Shown: positions 10,288-19,152 of the stretch, piece by piece
How positions within the stretch are numbered: position 1 is the stretch's first letter
Layout: each line of letters opens with the position of its first letter
Assembly (NCBI RefSeq): GCF_000210295.1
Contig: NC_026737.1
Location: 806,001-870,000 of the forward strand
Source of the DNA: Trypanosoma brucei gambiense DAL972
Lineage: Eukaryota; Euglenozoa; Kinetoplastea; Trypanosomatida; Trypanosomatidae
Length of the DNA: 64,000 nucleotides
Reading direction: 5' to 3'
Notes under the pieces: generated by a model
The model's input: only the letters and a program-made list of their open reading frames with translations
What the model was told of the DNA's origin: nothing
The model's database searches: none
Program-made: the position numbers and the translations under genes

Positions 10288-10917
10288 TTTATCAAGAGGA
10301 TTTTCATACTCAGCAAGGCTGCCTTCGATCCTTTGTGGTGGGTAAGTAGTGCAATCTCTGGGGACACTTCCTCGTTGACCATTCTTCGTACAATCCCCAG
10401 TTGCTCCTCCATTCACCACAAGACAACAACTTAGAGTGCTAAGTGCTGCGTGGGCAAAACTCTCCACCATATCCTTCACCCAGTATGCATACGAGTCCGA
10501 CATATTCACAAGGTTCCATGATGGCAACCTCATAGTCCACAGTGAAGCATTCATCCTCGTAATCGTGTTCCCTAATTCATCATTCAGTTTCCCCATATTC
10601 TCCAGGAGTCTTTCCGTTCCACCGAAACTTGACTTTCCTTTTGTCATCACCTTCTTTAATACATCCACCAGTATTTTCCTTCCTTCAATACGCTCACTGT
10701 AATAAAGTACAATTTTTTTACCGTTGTCCACTATTTTCTCTGCGACTAACATATTTTGCGTCAAATTATTTCTCAGCCCCCTCAACTCCTTAACCACACT
10801 ACAAATGGCATCTGCATCACTTTGAGTTAGTGCCTTGCCCCTGCCATCACTCTCCGCTTCACTTTGAACACACAAGACAACACAAATCACCAGCAATCCT
10901 GCTACAGAGCTCATCAT
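9808..10917 (-). CDS. Receptor-like GPI surface protein, family B copy 2
   Basis: The protein has 369 residues from the ATG at 10917, chosen because it opens into a signal peptide (MMSSVAGLLVICVVLCVQS). The frame stays open 45 codons further upstream (to 11052) but without signal character. The body follows the plan of copy 1: helical N-terminal part beginning DGRGKALTQSDADAIC, a Cys-rich centre (STLSCCLVV), VGYGCYITT, and a hydrophobic C-terminal GPI signal. The last 160 codons appear identical to copy 1. The N-terminal half differs at many positions, which suggests diversified ligand binding with a homogenised C-terminal part. It is most like trypanosome transferrin-receptor-like proteins; the specific ligand cannot be read. 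Confidence 0.78.
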   Translation of the reverse strand: MMSSVAGLLVICVVLCVQSEAESDGRGKALTQSDADAICSVVKELRGLRNNLTQNMLVAEKIVDNGKKIVLYYSERIEGRKILVDVLKKVMTKGKSSFGGTERLLENMGKLNDELGNTITRMNASLWTMRLPSWNLVNMSDSYAYWVKDMVESFAHAALSTLSCCLVVNGGATGDCTKNGQRGSVPRDCTTYPPQRIEGSLAEYENPLDKELTLTMGNAGNYRNHVGYGCYITTTNSSYIRGRKSLIYELSGGLFNTSENALISNFSSIGEEFQHLIGQLNANVGMISAGNTSITGQKATLDSLFLKLEEEVRSILKGRETTMELTEKLGTMKDIPWYDKESNVIDGVKTKPNLSGVTMLLFVFVVFGK

Positions 10918-11029
10918 ATTATTTTTCTCCACAAAACAAAGGAAAGGTAAACAAAGTGTAGATTCCTCAATGCATATGCAGTTTGGGAACAGGTTGTGCT
11001 TCCAGTAAGAGTAGGCCATTTGAGCTATG

Positions 11030-12263
11030 TTACGAAAACACCAAAAAAGCAAAAATAGATATCATTAAATCGAAGTGAACAGCACTCTCCGCGTCAAGAT
11101 CGAAATTTTCTGCCTTGCCCCAGATATCTATGTTTCCTCCAAGTTTGTACTCAAGAAACATTTCCTCAGCGTCATGCTGTAAATCTTCCAACTCGTAAAT
11201 ATGGGAGTTTGCTTCACTTTCATACTTCTCCATGTCTTCCATGTTCTTTGTGGCATTGGTGAGACGATTGTGCCACGGTATGCCGCCATGGGATAAGGTG
11301 TGTCGGTAATTCACACACGTTGTTCCGGGTCTGTGGCCATCACATAGAAATGTTTCATTACTCGTATCATTCACGTGGCCAAATACGCCTTCCACCTGAA
11401 ACTTGTCCTGCCTCATATTAACAGATTTATCAAACTCCTCCAATGCAGCCTTTAACAACTTTGAGTTGGATGCAATGTGCCTGTACACGCATCCGCGCTT
11501 TACCACTTGCCAAGCATCTTTGAGTGTCATTGATGAATTAACCTCACATTTCTCTTCGGCCAAGGCGCACTCATTGCTCATGACCGTCCACTTATTTTTT
11601 TTCTGGTCGCCTCAAGTAGGTCCTGCAGGGAGAACTATTTCCGTTGTAATAGTAGCTGCTGCTGTTCGCCTCGTCTTTCGCCTCTCCCACACATACACAA
11701 AAAAAGTCGTTAACAAGTGTTTTTCCAGTTTCATTACCGTTGCTTCCACAGCTTTCCAAAGCAGATTCATTGCTGTTGAACAGTAAACTTTTATTGGTTT
11801 CCATAATATCGTCAATGGGTCTGTTGGTCTTATGTGCCTCATCCACTAAATCACCATACACAGCTTTCATCATGCTCTCCTCAGCCTTACTGCTCTCCCG
11901 CATCGCCCTCTTTCTATTCCTGTCAATCTCTCCCTTCACCGCTTTTGCTCTTTTGTATAGTTTCTCAATCCCTTCACGCGCCTTTTGGCTCACAGAAGTT
12001 TCTTTCCCGCTCGCCCTCGCCTCACTCACCATTACCTCGAACCTCTTCATAATCTCATCTTCCTTCTCACGGTTTCTAAATTCCGGCCTTGGCACCTTTG
12101 CTTGAGTGATCCTGTAAATCTTACAAAGGATCTCAAACTCTCCGGTGTTATGTTGATAATCAGTAATATTGAAGACACCCTTCTGTTGATCCTGACTTCC
12201 TCTTATTGATCCCCACACAAGAGCAACCAACAATAGCACCCCACCGCAACCACGTCTCCTCAT
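11030..12263 (-). pseudogene. Frameshifted PAG-like GPI surface protein (family C)
   Basis: Two frames belong to one gene. Codons from 12263 to 11592 give a signal peptide and the N-terminal 223 residues. The frame from 11581 to 11030 gives the C-terminal part, ending in a hydrophobic GPI-type tail. Both halves resemble the intact gene at 12374-13654 (for example FFCVCVGE against FFCLCVGE, and the TCVNYRHTL region against MCVNYAYRL). The break sits at a run of eight A residues on the minus strand (about 11599-11606) directly before a stop codon; a one-base length difference there would keep the frame open. It is either a true pseudogene or a sequence error in a homopolymer. The frame is otherwise open, so decay would be recent. 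Confidence 0.8.
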
Positions 12264-12373
12264 AATTTCCTATTGCAACCAAATAGGAAGCAAATATCAA
12301 TAAGGCGCCACGCAGCAGCAGTCATTTAGAGAAATGCAGTAACCGGGAAAAATTAAAAATATAACACGGAAAG

Positions 12374-13654
12374 TTAAGCGACAAAGGCAGTTAGCGCCAT
12401 CATTGTTAAAACAGTCAAAGACACTGAAAAGGCGGCCCCATCCTCTTCCACCTCGTTCACTTCACTCTCCATCATTAAGTCTTCCAAATTCAAGTTAATC
12501 TTTGCTGCTGCACTTTTCATACTCTCCGCTAATTTCCACAGCCTTCCAAGCAAAACCTTTGCCTCCTTATTGTGCCTTTCCATTTCCACCAGGTACTTTT
12601 CCGCATCCAACAACCTCAGCTGCCACTCAATGCCCTTCTGCGTCAGAAGTCTATACGCATAATTCACGCACATTTGGTCATTCTTCCCCGTGCATATGTT
12701 TTCGCTGCGGTCAAAAACACCCGTATGTATTCTATTCGCTCTCCCAAACACATAGGTCCTAAATCCCTCCGACTCTTTCATGTTCATGGTTATATTCTCC
12801 CTCTGCCTCCCCAGCAGCTTATTGAACTCCCTCACTGCATCTTGGATTCTTTCTGGCGTTATCAATTTTAAATTTTCATTTTTCGGACAGGCTTCATCCT
12901 TTATCTTAAACCAACCGTCGCCAAAAGCCACATCACTTCCATCATACGACACATTTTTCCACAGTTTCTTTCTACCCGGCCCCTTGATACTTTTGTGGCA
13001 CACGGTCTCATTATTCTCTTCTCCAACGCACAAGCAAAAAAAGTCCCCCACGAGCGAACGCCCAGCCATGGCATCCTCAGTCGAGGGATGATATCCAGCC
13101 CCGCACGTTTCCTCTGCGGAGTTTCCTATTAAAGTGTCTCCGGTGTGCACCGCAAACTTTTCAAACTCCTCCTTCTCCATCAGCCTCCCAGCATTCGCCC
13201 CATAAACGACTTGCGCCATTCTTTCGAGTGCAAATTTCCTTGACACATTCGCCAGGCGCCGTTCCTCTCTTATTCCACTCACGAGTATGGTTGCCTTTTC
13301 CGCTAGTTTTATTAACTTCTCATGTGTTACCTTCCACCGAATAATATCATTTGCACGATGCATACTCATCTTAGCGGCCCCACTATTGTTAACTGTTCCT
13401 TTCCTCCTTTCCATAGCTTCTTTATACAAGGAATCCTTCACGTATGTCGCTTTCACAAACATCTGTAGCCTGTCGATGATATCCGTTAGATTCGCAGGCT
13501 CTTCCATTACTTTCTCCGGTTCCCCCTCCGCCAACCTCAATATCTCACACATTTGGTTGAACTCTTTTTCATTCACTAACTTTGAATCCTCTCCACACGC
13601 CAAGCGGAAGGCACCAAAGGCCGCTAACAAGAATGTCACTATGATTTCCTTCAT
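12374..13654 (-). CDS. PAG-like GPI-anchored surface protein (family C)
   Basis: The protein has 426 residues from the ATG at 13654, which opens into a signal peptide (MKEIIVTFLLAAFGAFRLACG). An upstream in-frame ATG at 13705 is possible. The body is helical and charged with N-glycosylation sequons (NLT, NVS, NET, NIT). It has cysteines in the pattern ETCGAGYHP, FFCLCVG, CHK, ACPK, ICTG, MCVNY, and a hydrophobic C-terminal tail consistent with a GPI anchor. It resembles the procyclin-associated gene (PAG) products of T. brucei, which belong to the same broad group as ESAG6/7; this is recognition by pattern. It is the most upstream gene of the array. The 900 bp before it up to the tRNA cluster may hold the array's promoter. 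Confidence 0.7.
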   Translation of the reverse strand: MKEIIVTFLLAAFGAFRLACGEDSKLVNEKEFNQMCEILRLAEGEPEKVMEEPANLTDIIDRLQMFVKATYVKDSLYKEAMERRKGTVNNSGAAKMSMHRANDIIRWKVTHEKLIKLAEKATILVSGIREERRLANVSRKFALERMAQVVYGANAGRLMEKEEFEKFAVHTGDTLIGNSAEETCGAGYHPSTEDAMAGRSLVGDFFCLCVGEENNETVCHKSIKGPGRKKLWKNVSYDGSDVAFGDGWFKIKDEACPKNENLKLITPERIQDAVREFNKLLGRQRENITMNMKESEGFRTYVFGRANRIHTGVFDRSENICTGKNDQMCVNYAYRLLTQKGIEWQLRLLDAEKYLVEMERHNKEAKVLLGRLWKLAESMKSAAAKINLNLEDLMMESEVNEVEEDGAAFSVSLTVLTMMALTAFVA

Positions 13655-14551
13655 TATCAAAGCCCTGCTACAAACAAAAAGAAAGTAAAGGCACCAACAA
13701 AACAATTCTCCAAGCAGAAGATGCTCCTAATCACAGATAAAAGAGATCACTTTTGTAACGCAAGAAAAGCATCCAATGCCACCAACCGAGCATCCCAACC
13801 GTCATACAAACGTATTTCCGAATGGCCAAACCACCGTAATTTTAAAAATCTCTCACATATTCACGATTGAACACTATACGTGATCAAAAGCGTGCTCTGA
13901 TTTCAGCCTTCCCAATGCATTTCAGAGTGCACGCACGGCCCCTCTCAACCTTAACGCGCAGTTTTTCACAGAGTGAAACCAACCAAAAAGCAAGCAGGTC
14001 ACAGCTATTTTAATCTCTTCACGCGCAGGCAGCTTATATATAATTACCGCGGCAAAGAGAGGAACAGAGTAATGGAAAATATTTAAAGGGTCACAGACAA
14101 AAAAAAAAACAGAACAAACCTGAACGTTATTCCGTGGTCACTGCCTGGTGGGGAAGGAGGGCAGCGGCATGGGAAAGCGCTTTAATTCAGGTCTCGGCGC
14201 CACACGGAACTGCAGAGGCTCACGCGCCAACGAGTGGCGACAAACCGACCGACAGCGATATCACACTTCTGAACTTCCTTTTCCTTTGTGGTGAGTCCCC
14301 TGAGGTTCATCCTCCGTTTTTCTCCTGAAGCTTCCCCGAATCAATTTTATCCTCCTTAACAGCGATGAAGCAGCGAAGTTATGCGCAATAGACAACCGCT
14401 GCGGGAGCGGCGAAACATTGAAATGTCCGCGACAGAGGATACTGGCACGGCAGCTGCAACGGTCGGCAAGTTCCAAAACTCATCGTCTTGGACCGTTCTC
14501 TCGAGTAACGTGCCCGTCGCCGCATCAAGCACGTTGACCTCTAAAAACAGT
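13655..14551. other. Gap upstream of the surface array, possible promoter region
   Basis: No protein gene is visible. The stretch separates the first surface gene (start 13654) from the tRNA-Glu gene. It has an A run at about 14099-14109 and a GC-richer part at 14130-14550. If the island has its own transcription start, it should lie here; no known promoter sequence was recognised. Confidence 0.45.
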
Positions 14552-14623
14552 TTCCGGTGCCGGGGATCGAACCCGGGTCTAGCGGGTGAGAGCCGCTTGT
14601 TCTAGCCACTATACCACACCGGA
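14552..14623 (-). tRNA. tRNA-Glu (anticodon CTC)
   Basis: The minus strand has acceptor TCCGGTG paired with CACCGGA, discriminator A, anticodon stem AGCGG/CCGCT with loop CTCTCAC (anticodon CTC), and T loop TTCGATC. The cloverleaf is complete. Confidence 0.95.
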
Positions 14624-14710
14624 GATGCATCTCGTCAAATCTACACTTACGTTCTAAACCATAAGTTATGATTTAGACGTTAATAATTTACTATCGAGCT
14701 GCTCCGCACC

Positions 14711-14783
14711 GCGAGCGTGGCGCAGTCGGCAGCGCGTGGGTTTCATAATCCCAAGGTCGTGAGTTCGAGCCTCACCGATCGCA
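14711..14783 (+). tRNA. tRNA-Met (anticodon CAT), second copy
   Basis: It has the same sequence as the gene at 1693-1765 but lies on the opposite strand. Acceptor GCGAGCG/CGATCGC, anticodon loop TTCATAA, discriminator A, followed by a T run that can terminate Pol III. Similarity to the other copy stops almost exactly at the gene ends, so it is not part of the 720-bp repeat. Confidence 0.93.
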
Positions 14784-14826
14784 CATTTTTGATTTCCACC
14801 GCTGAGTTTTTCAGCAGAAGAAAACC

Positions 14827-14907
14827 CGTCGACAGCAGGGTTCGAACCTGCGCGCGAGATCGCATTTGATTTCAAGTCAAACCCCGTAACCACTTGGGTA
14901 TGTCGAC
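14827..14907 (-). tRNA. tRNA-Ser (anticodon TGA)
   Basis: The minus strand has acceptor GTCGACA/TGTCGAC, discriminator G, anticodon stem TTTGA/TCAAA with loop CTTGAAA (anticodon TGA), a long variable arm as in class II tRNAs, and T loop TTCGAAC. The loop reads TGA, not TCA, so it is Ser and not selenocysteine. Confidence 0.93.
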
Positions 14908-14947
14908 ACCGAGCGCCCGACTATTTCAAACTAATAAAAAAACAGAT

Positions 14948-15667
14948 CCACCACCGTCAGTCGTTTTCGTGTTTAAATCAATTGAACTGAGGAAATGATA
15001 CAAAAATTGCCGGGAAGGACAGGCGCTGATGGTCTAGGTGGTTATGACGTCGCTTTAACACGGCGAAGGTCTCGGGTTCGAGTCCCGATCGGCGTAGGTT
15101 TTCGTCATTTCTCTGTTTCCCTCAATTTTGCTGCCGTGAAATTTTAATGTTCGGATGAAAGGGGAAGAGGGATTGAGATTGTGCGTGCGTGTGTGTGTGG
15201 CCTGCGGTGGTGACGCCGGGGACGGAAACGAATGATAGGAAAAGGGGTTGCTGTTTTATTTACTAATGAAGCAGCATATCCATTATTTCTTACACCGAAA
15301 GTAACACCCCCATCAACTAAAACGTTTGTCAGTGAACGACTCGTCTCTTTTTGCTCTTTGCCTTGCTTTGCTTTTTCTTTTATTGGGTTGGTTGAGAAAG
15401 CGATGCTAAAATACCAGAAAGGCAGGGAGAGGATGACCCCCATACCAACAGAGTTCAAACATCACCTCACGAGGCTGCAATGTGTGGCGGGCTCTTGCGG
15501 TGCTGCTGCAAACATTCCATCAAATGCCCCATTGTTCATTATAAAAGGCATTGGACCCATGCTGTCGTGGGAAACTGGAACTGGGCTGGGAAAGGAACAG
15601 TGACAGGAGGGAAAATAAGGGGAAAACAAATGTGTGCAATATGTCCTTTCTTTTCATGGTTTTGGAG
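14948..15667 (-). repeat. Right arm of 720-bp inverted repeat
   Basis: It is the reverse complement of 846-1565 with a few substitutions (for example near 15215). The first 12 bases are a stub of a tRNA-Leu gene that is complete only in the left arm. It holds a complete tRNA-Val. Confidence 0.9.
15023..15096 (+). tRNA. tRNA-Val (anticodon AAC), second copy
   Basis: It is the inverted-repeat copy of the gene at 1417-1490, with the same acceptor, AAC anticodon loop and T loop. It is complete and presumably functional. Confidence 0.95.
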
Positions 15668-16435
15668 AAGAAGAGTGTTTGTGATAATACTGGAACCGTT
15701 GCACCACACCAAAGGGACACCGGTAGCAATATTACATGCTACGAAGGCTTTGCACACGCCTTGCGCTGTTCTAAACGCTACGCGCGCCCTTGACTTCAGG
15801 GAAGGGAATGGAAGGGGAAAATGAAGAAACGATCTTCCCAAAGTCAATTAAGCGTTACGCCCTCGGTCGCATCCATGAGCCTTTCACTCCAATTGCCAAC
15901 AACAACTGCTAACAACATCCTCATTACGACATTGTATTGCTTTGCCTTTTAGGGGAGAGTGTTGATTTTCTTCCCGCGTGCGCGAATAATGCACATCCGC
16001 GCGGAGGCATCTTTACCGTTCCAAAAGCAAAAAAAAAAAAGATGAGTAAAAGAGGAGACGAAAAGAATAGAAGCAGAAAAGTGAAGTTGGGGTGTGAAAA
16101 GGTGCTATGAACAAACTTCATCCACTTCAGCTGGCGCAGCGTGAAACAATTTACATCCACCCCACGTGATTTCTCACTTTCTGTTGGCCAAATTATTGCA
16201 TCCGGTTAGAAAGAAACCAGGCGTATGGCACACACGAGCTCGCACAAGAAACACGCAATCACCAACACGCGGCTACGCACACGTCACTCACGAAGAGAGC
16301 ATCAGCTATTCAAAAAAAAAAAATAATAATTATTATTATTATTATTAAATGGAGGATACGAACTTGAAGTCCACCGCCAGATCCCATCCTTTTAGTACCC
16401 AACCACACACACGGATTCACAAGCACACACTCTCC
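15668..16435. other. Gap between inverted repeat and FtsH 3' end
   Basis: No gene is seen. It should hold the 3' UTR of the FtsH-like gene (stop at 16436) and the end of the long minus-strand unit before the tRNA cluster. A TTA/TAA microsatellite lies at about 16322-16347 and an A run at 16028-16039. Confidence 0.5.
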
Positions 16436-18604
16436 TTAGCTCTCCAGATAAGTGCGGAACTCTTTTGTCATGACAGGACGGTCGCCAAGTAAAAGCCAAA
16501 GCTCGTGCGCCGTAAGTGTCTCTTGTCTTGCCAAAAGGCCCGCCAGTGCACGCACTTCCCTAAGATATTGTTTTAATATGGACCGCGCCCTGTTGAGCGC
16601 CTCGGTGATGAGCTTGTGAACGGCCTCATCCACAATATCCTCCTTTAATGGTCCAAACGGTTTCTGAATGCTGTCTTCCTGGTCTAAGTTGTAACCAAAG
16701 TGACCAATATTCTCGGGATCCATCCCGTATGTGCAGACCACCTGTCGCGCCCTGTTTGTAGCATGCTGCACATCATCTGCAGCAGATGTTGAGACGTCCT
16801 TAAAGAAGTACTCCTCCGCTACGTAGCCTCCCAACTGTGCCACCATACCTTGCATGAGTTGTTCCTGCGTCGAAATAAAAGCGGTTTGAGGCAACTTTTG
16901 GGTTACGCCGGAGCGATGCTGCCCACGAGGAAGGATAGTGGTTTTGATGACGGGATCGGTTTTCTCTTGAAACCAATGAAGAACGACCTTACCCGCTTCA
17001 TGAAATGAAATGCGCTCCCGCTCCGCATCGCTCAGCTTCACTGCACTCTTCTCCAATCCAACTAGCACTCGGTCCACTGCTTGGTGGAAATGGCGTGTTG
17101 AGACGTATTCCTTTCCCTCCCTCGCGGCTTGGATAGCGGCCTCGTTGCAAATGTTAAATATATCCGCACCACTGCATCCAGGGGTAAGCGCGGCGACGGT
17201 TTCTGCGAAGCCCCGAATAGTTCCCGACGGCTCAAGCTTAAGTGGAGCCAAGTGAACCTCGGCGATGGCAACCCTATCCTTATGTGAAGGTTTTTCCAGC
17301 GTTATCTTCCGGTCGAAACGCCCGGAGCGCGTGAGGGCGTTGTCGAGAATGTCGGCTCGATTAGTGGCTGCCAGTACCATTATTCCTGTGGAATCCTTGA
17401 AACCATCCATTTCAGAAAGAAACGCATTCAGCGTACCTCGCAGGCTCCCTCCGGAGTCGGATTTTCTTTTCCTCCCGAAGGCATCGATTTCATCCACAAA
17501 AACGACGCACGGCTTGCACTCGTGAGCTTGTTTGAAGAGTTCCCGAGCACGCTGCGCTCCAACGCCGACGTACACTTCCTCAAACTCACTTCCGGAACAA
17601 CTGAGAAAAGGAACCATGGCCTCACCAGCAATGGCTTTCGCGAGAAGTGTTTTCCCCACACCAGGTGGCCCGTCAAGCAGAACGCCTTTGGGAAGTTTGG
17701 CCCCAAGTGCCTGGTAGCGGCTGGGGTTCTTCAAGAAATCAATCACTTCAACCACCTCGTGTTTTGCCTCAGTTAACCCCGCCACATCACTTAGCCGAGT
17801 GGCGACGGAAAGTTCACGCTTGAATGAATAACTACTCTTCTCTGCCGTGAGGGATGCGAGCCTGGCCGATGTGTTAAATAAGGAATGCGTTAGGGCCAAA
17901 AGGGGCAAGAGACAAAGGAGTAACATAGGCACCCATGGGTAATACGTTTGGATTCCAACGAGTATATCCTTGTTACTATCACATGAAGCTTCAAAAGCCC
18001 TGTAATCTACGAAGTTCCGTACGCCAAGAGCCTCGCCCTTTTGCCCACGGAAGACCGCCCTGTGTCCCGCCAAATCCACTTCCACAGTGGTATAGCCACT
18101 GATGTCCCCTTCTGCGCGCGAATGCAAAAAGTAAAAGCGCACCGCCATCGTGACTCCAAACAAACACGAAAAGATGACCAACATCCGTACACGTCTCGCC
18201 TTGCGTGCCTTGGCTGAAATAATGGCTATGAGCATACGCTCGTCAGAAGACATTGCGTAGGCACGATTCACAGATTCCGAAGAAGGGCGTGAAAATGGAA
18301 GCCTCCGCAGTAACGACACCGAGTAAAATGCCTCAAAACCTTTGGGGTAGCGTTTCTCAGATGAGAGCCCCGGCGCGCGCCCGACAGCGGCATTGCTATC
18401 ACTGGTGTTGGTATTGCTGGTATTGTTGTTGCTTCTGGACTTTGAGGAAACACCTCCTGCAACTGTTGCCTTCTCGCCCTCCTTCGGTGCGTCGGCCTTT
18501 CCGTCACTATTGCTGCCAGTTGCACAAAAACACTTGGATGTTTGAAGGGCCGCCGCGGCAAATGACAAGTGGGCTGATCGGGGTATCCTAAACATATTGT
18601 ACAC
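16436..18604 (-). CDS. Mitochondrial FtsH-like AAA protein, zinc motif degenerate
   Basis: This 722-residue protein has an N-terminal basic/Ser/Ala-rich leader typical of mitochondrial import and two membrane segments (about 140-158 and 223-243). The AAA domain has Walker A GPPGVGKT (312-319), Walker B VVFVDEID (367-374) and the second region of homology (about 405-432, ending SGRFDRK). The M41 peptidase domain follows. Its zinc motif, normally HEXXH, reads HEAGK (535-539); the codon is AAG. The downstream acidic ligand (SAADD, about 607-611) is kept. FtsH proteins are hexameric inner-membrane proteases for quality control. With one histidine ligand replaced, this one is probably a chaperone-like ATPase or the inactive partner of a mixed hexamer. 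The start is the first ATG of the frame. Confidence 0.93.
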   Translation of the reverse strand: MYNMFRIPRSAHLSFAAAALQTSKCFCATGSNSDGKADAPKEGEKATVAGGVSSKSRSNNNTSNTNTSDSNAAVGRAPGLSSEKRYPKGFEAFYSVSLLRRLPFSRPSSESVNRAYAMSSDERMLIAIISAKARKARRVRMLVIFSCLFGVTMAVRFYFLHSRAEGDISGYTTVEVDLAGHRAVFRGQKGEALGVRNFVDYRAFEASCDSNKDILVGIQTYYPWVPMLLLCLLPLLALTHSLFNTSARLASLTAEKSSYSFKRELSVATRLSDVAGLTEAKHEVVEVIDFLKNPSRYQALGAKLPKGVLLDGPPGVGKTLLAKAIAGEAMVPFLSCSGSEFEEVYVGVGAQRARELFKQAHECKPCVVFVDEIDAFGRKRKSDSGGSLRGTLNAFLSEMDGFKDSTGIMVLAATNRADILDNALTRSGRFDRKITLEKPSHKDRVAIAEVHLAPLKLEPSGTIRGFAETVAALTPGCSGADIFNICNEAAIQAAREGKEYVSTRHFHQAVDRVLVGLEKSAVKLSDAERERISFHEAGKVVLHWFQEKTDPVIKTTILPRGQHRSGVTQKLPQTAFISTQEQLMQGMVAQLGGYVAEEYFFKDVSTSAADDVQHATNRARQVVCTYGMDPENIGHFGYNLDQEDSIQKPFGPLKEDIVDEAVHKLITEALNRARSILKQYLREVRALAGLLARQETLTAHELWLLLGDRPVMTKEFRTYLES

Positions 18605-19152
18605 CCGCGCCCAGACACCTACGGGTGCAAAGAAAAGATAAACTTAACTTATTTGCCCGCATGGCGGGGCATGGCGTGGCGTAAAACCGAAGGAAAGAGA
18701 AAAAGGAGACGAGTACACACGGAAGCCACATGGTGCAGGACGGAACCACACTCCACGTGGATCTGTTATAGACACGATCGTCAATTTACACCGAGGCGCA
18801 ATAACATTTCTTTCTTTTTTAACGTGCATATATTCTGGTATTCACACGCAGAGTTGAAACCGGTAATAACACAATAATGACAGTAAACAAACACCGAAGT
18901 TTCTGGCGACCACCTGTGCGTGGAGAGCTTCGTTGGGAAGTGGAAGATTAAAAAAAAAAAACATGCATCACTTATTTGACAAGAAAAGTAAAGGGGTCCC
19001 GAAACGAAAATGGACCCAGTGAAGTCAACAGATCACAACAACCAATATCATAATGTTCAGGATTATTATTCCATTAGAAGGCAGTCACCGGCCGAAACGA
19101 AGGGATGACGCAGACGCACGCACACCAATTAACAATCGTTCGATTATTTCAT
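18605..19152. other. Gap: SET gene 3' UTR and FtsH 5' UTR
   Basis: No gene. A purine-rich run on the plus strand at about 18687-18712 is a polypyrimidine tract on the minus strand and a likely trans-splicing signal for the FtsH-like gene. An A run lies at 18951-18961. Confidence 0.5.

Noticed and set aside
14827..14907. tRNA for selenocysteine
   Set aside because: The anticodon reads TGA (Ser), not TCA, and the acceptor stem has seven pairs as in normal Ser tRNA.
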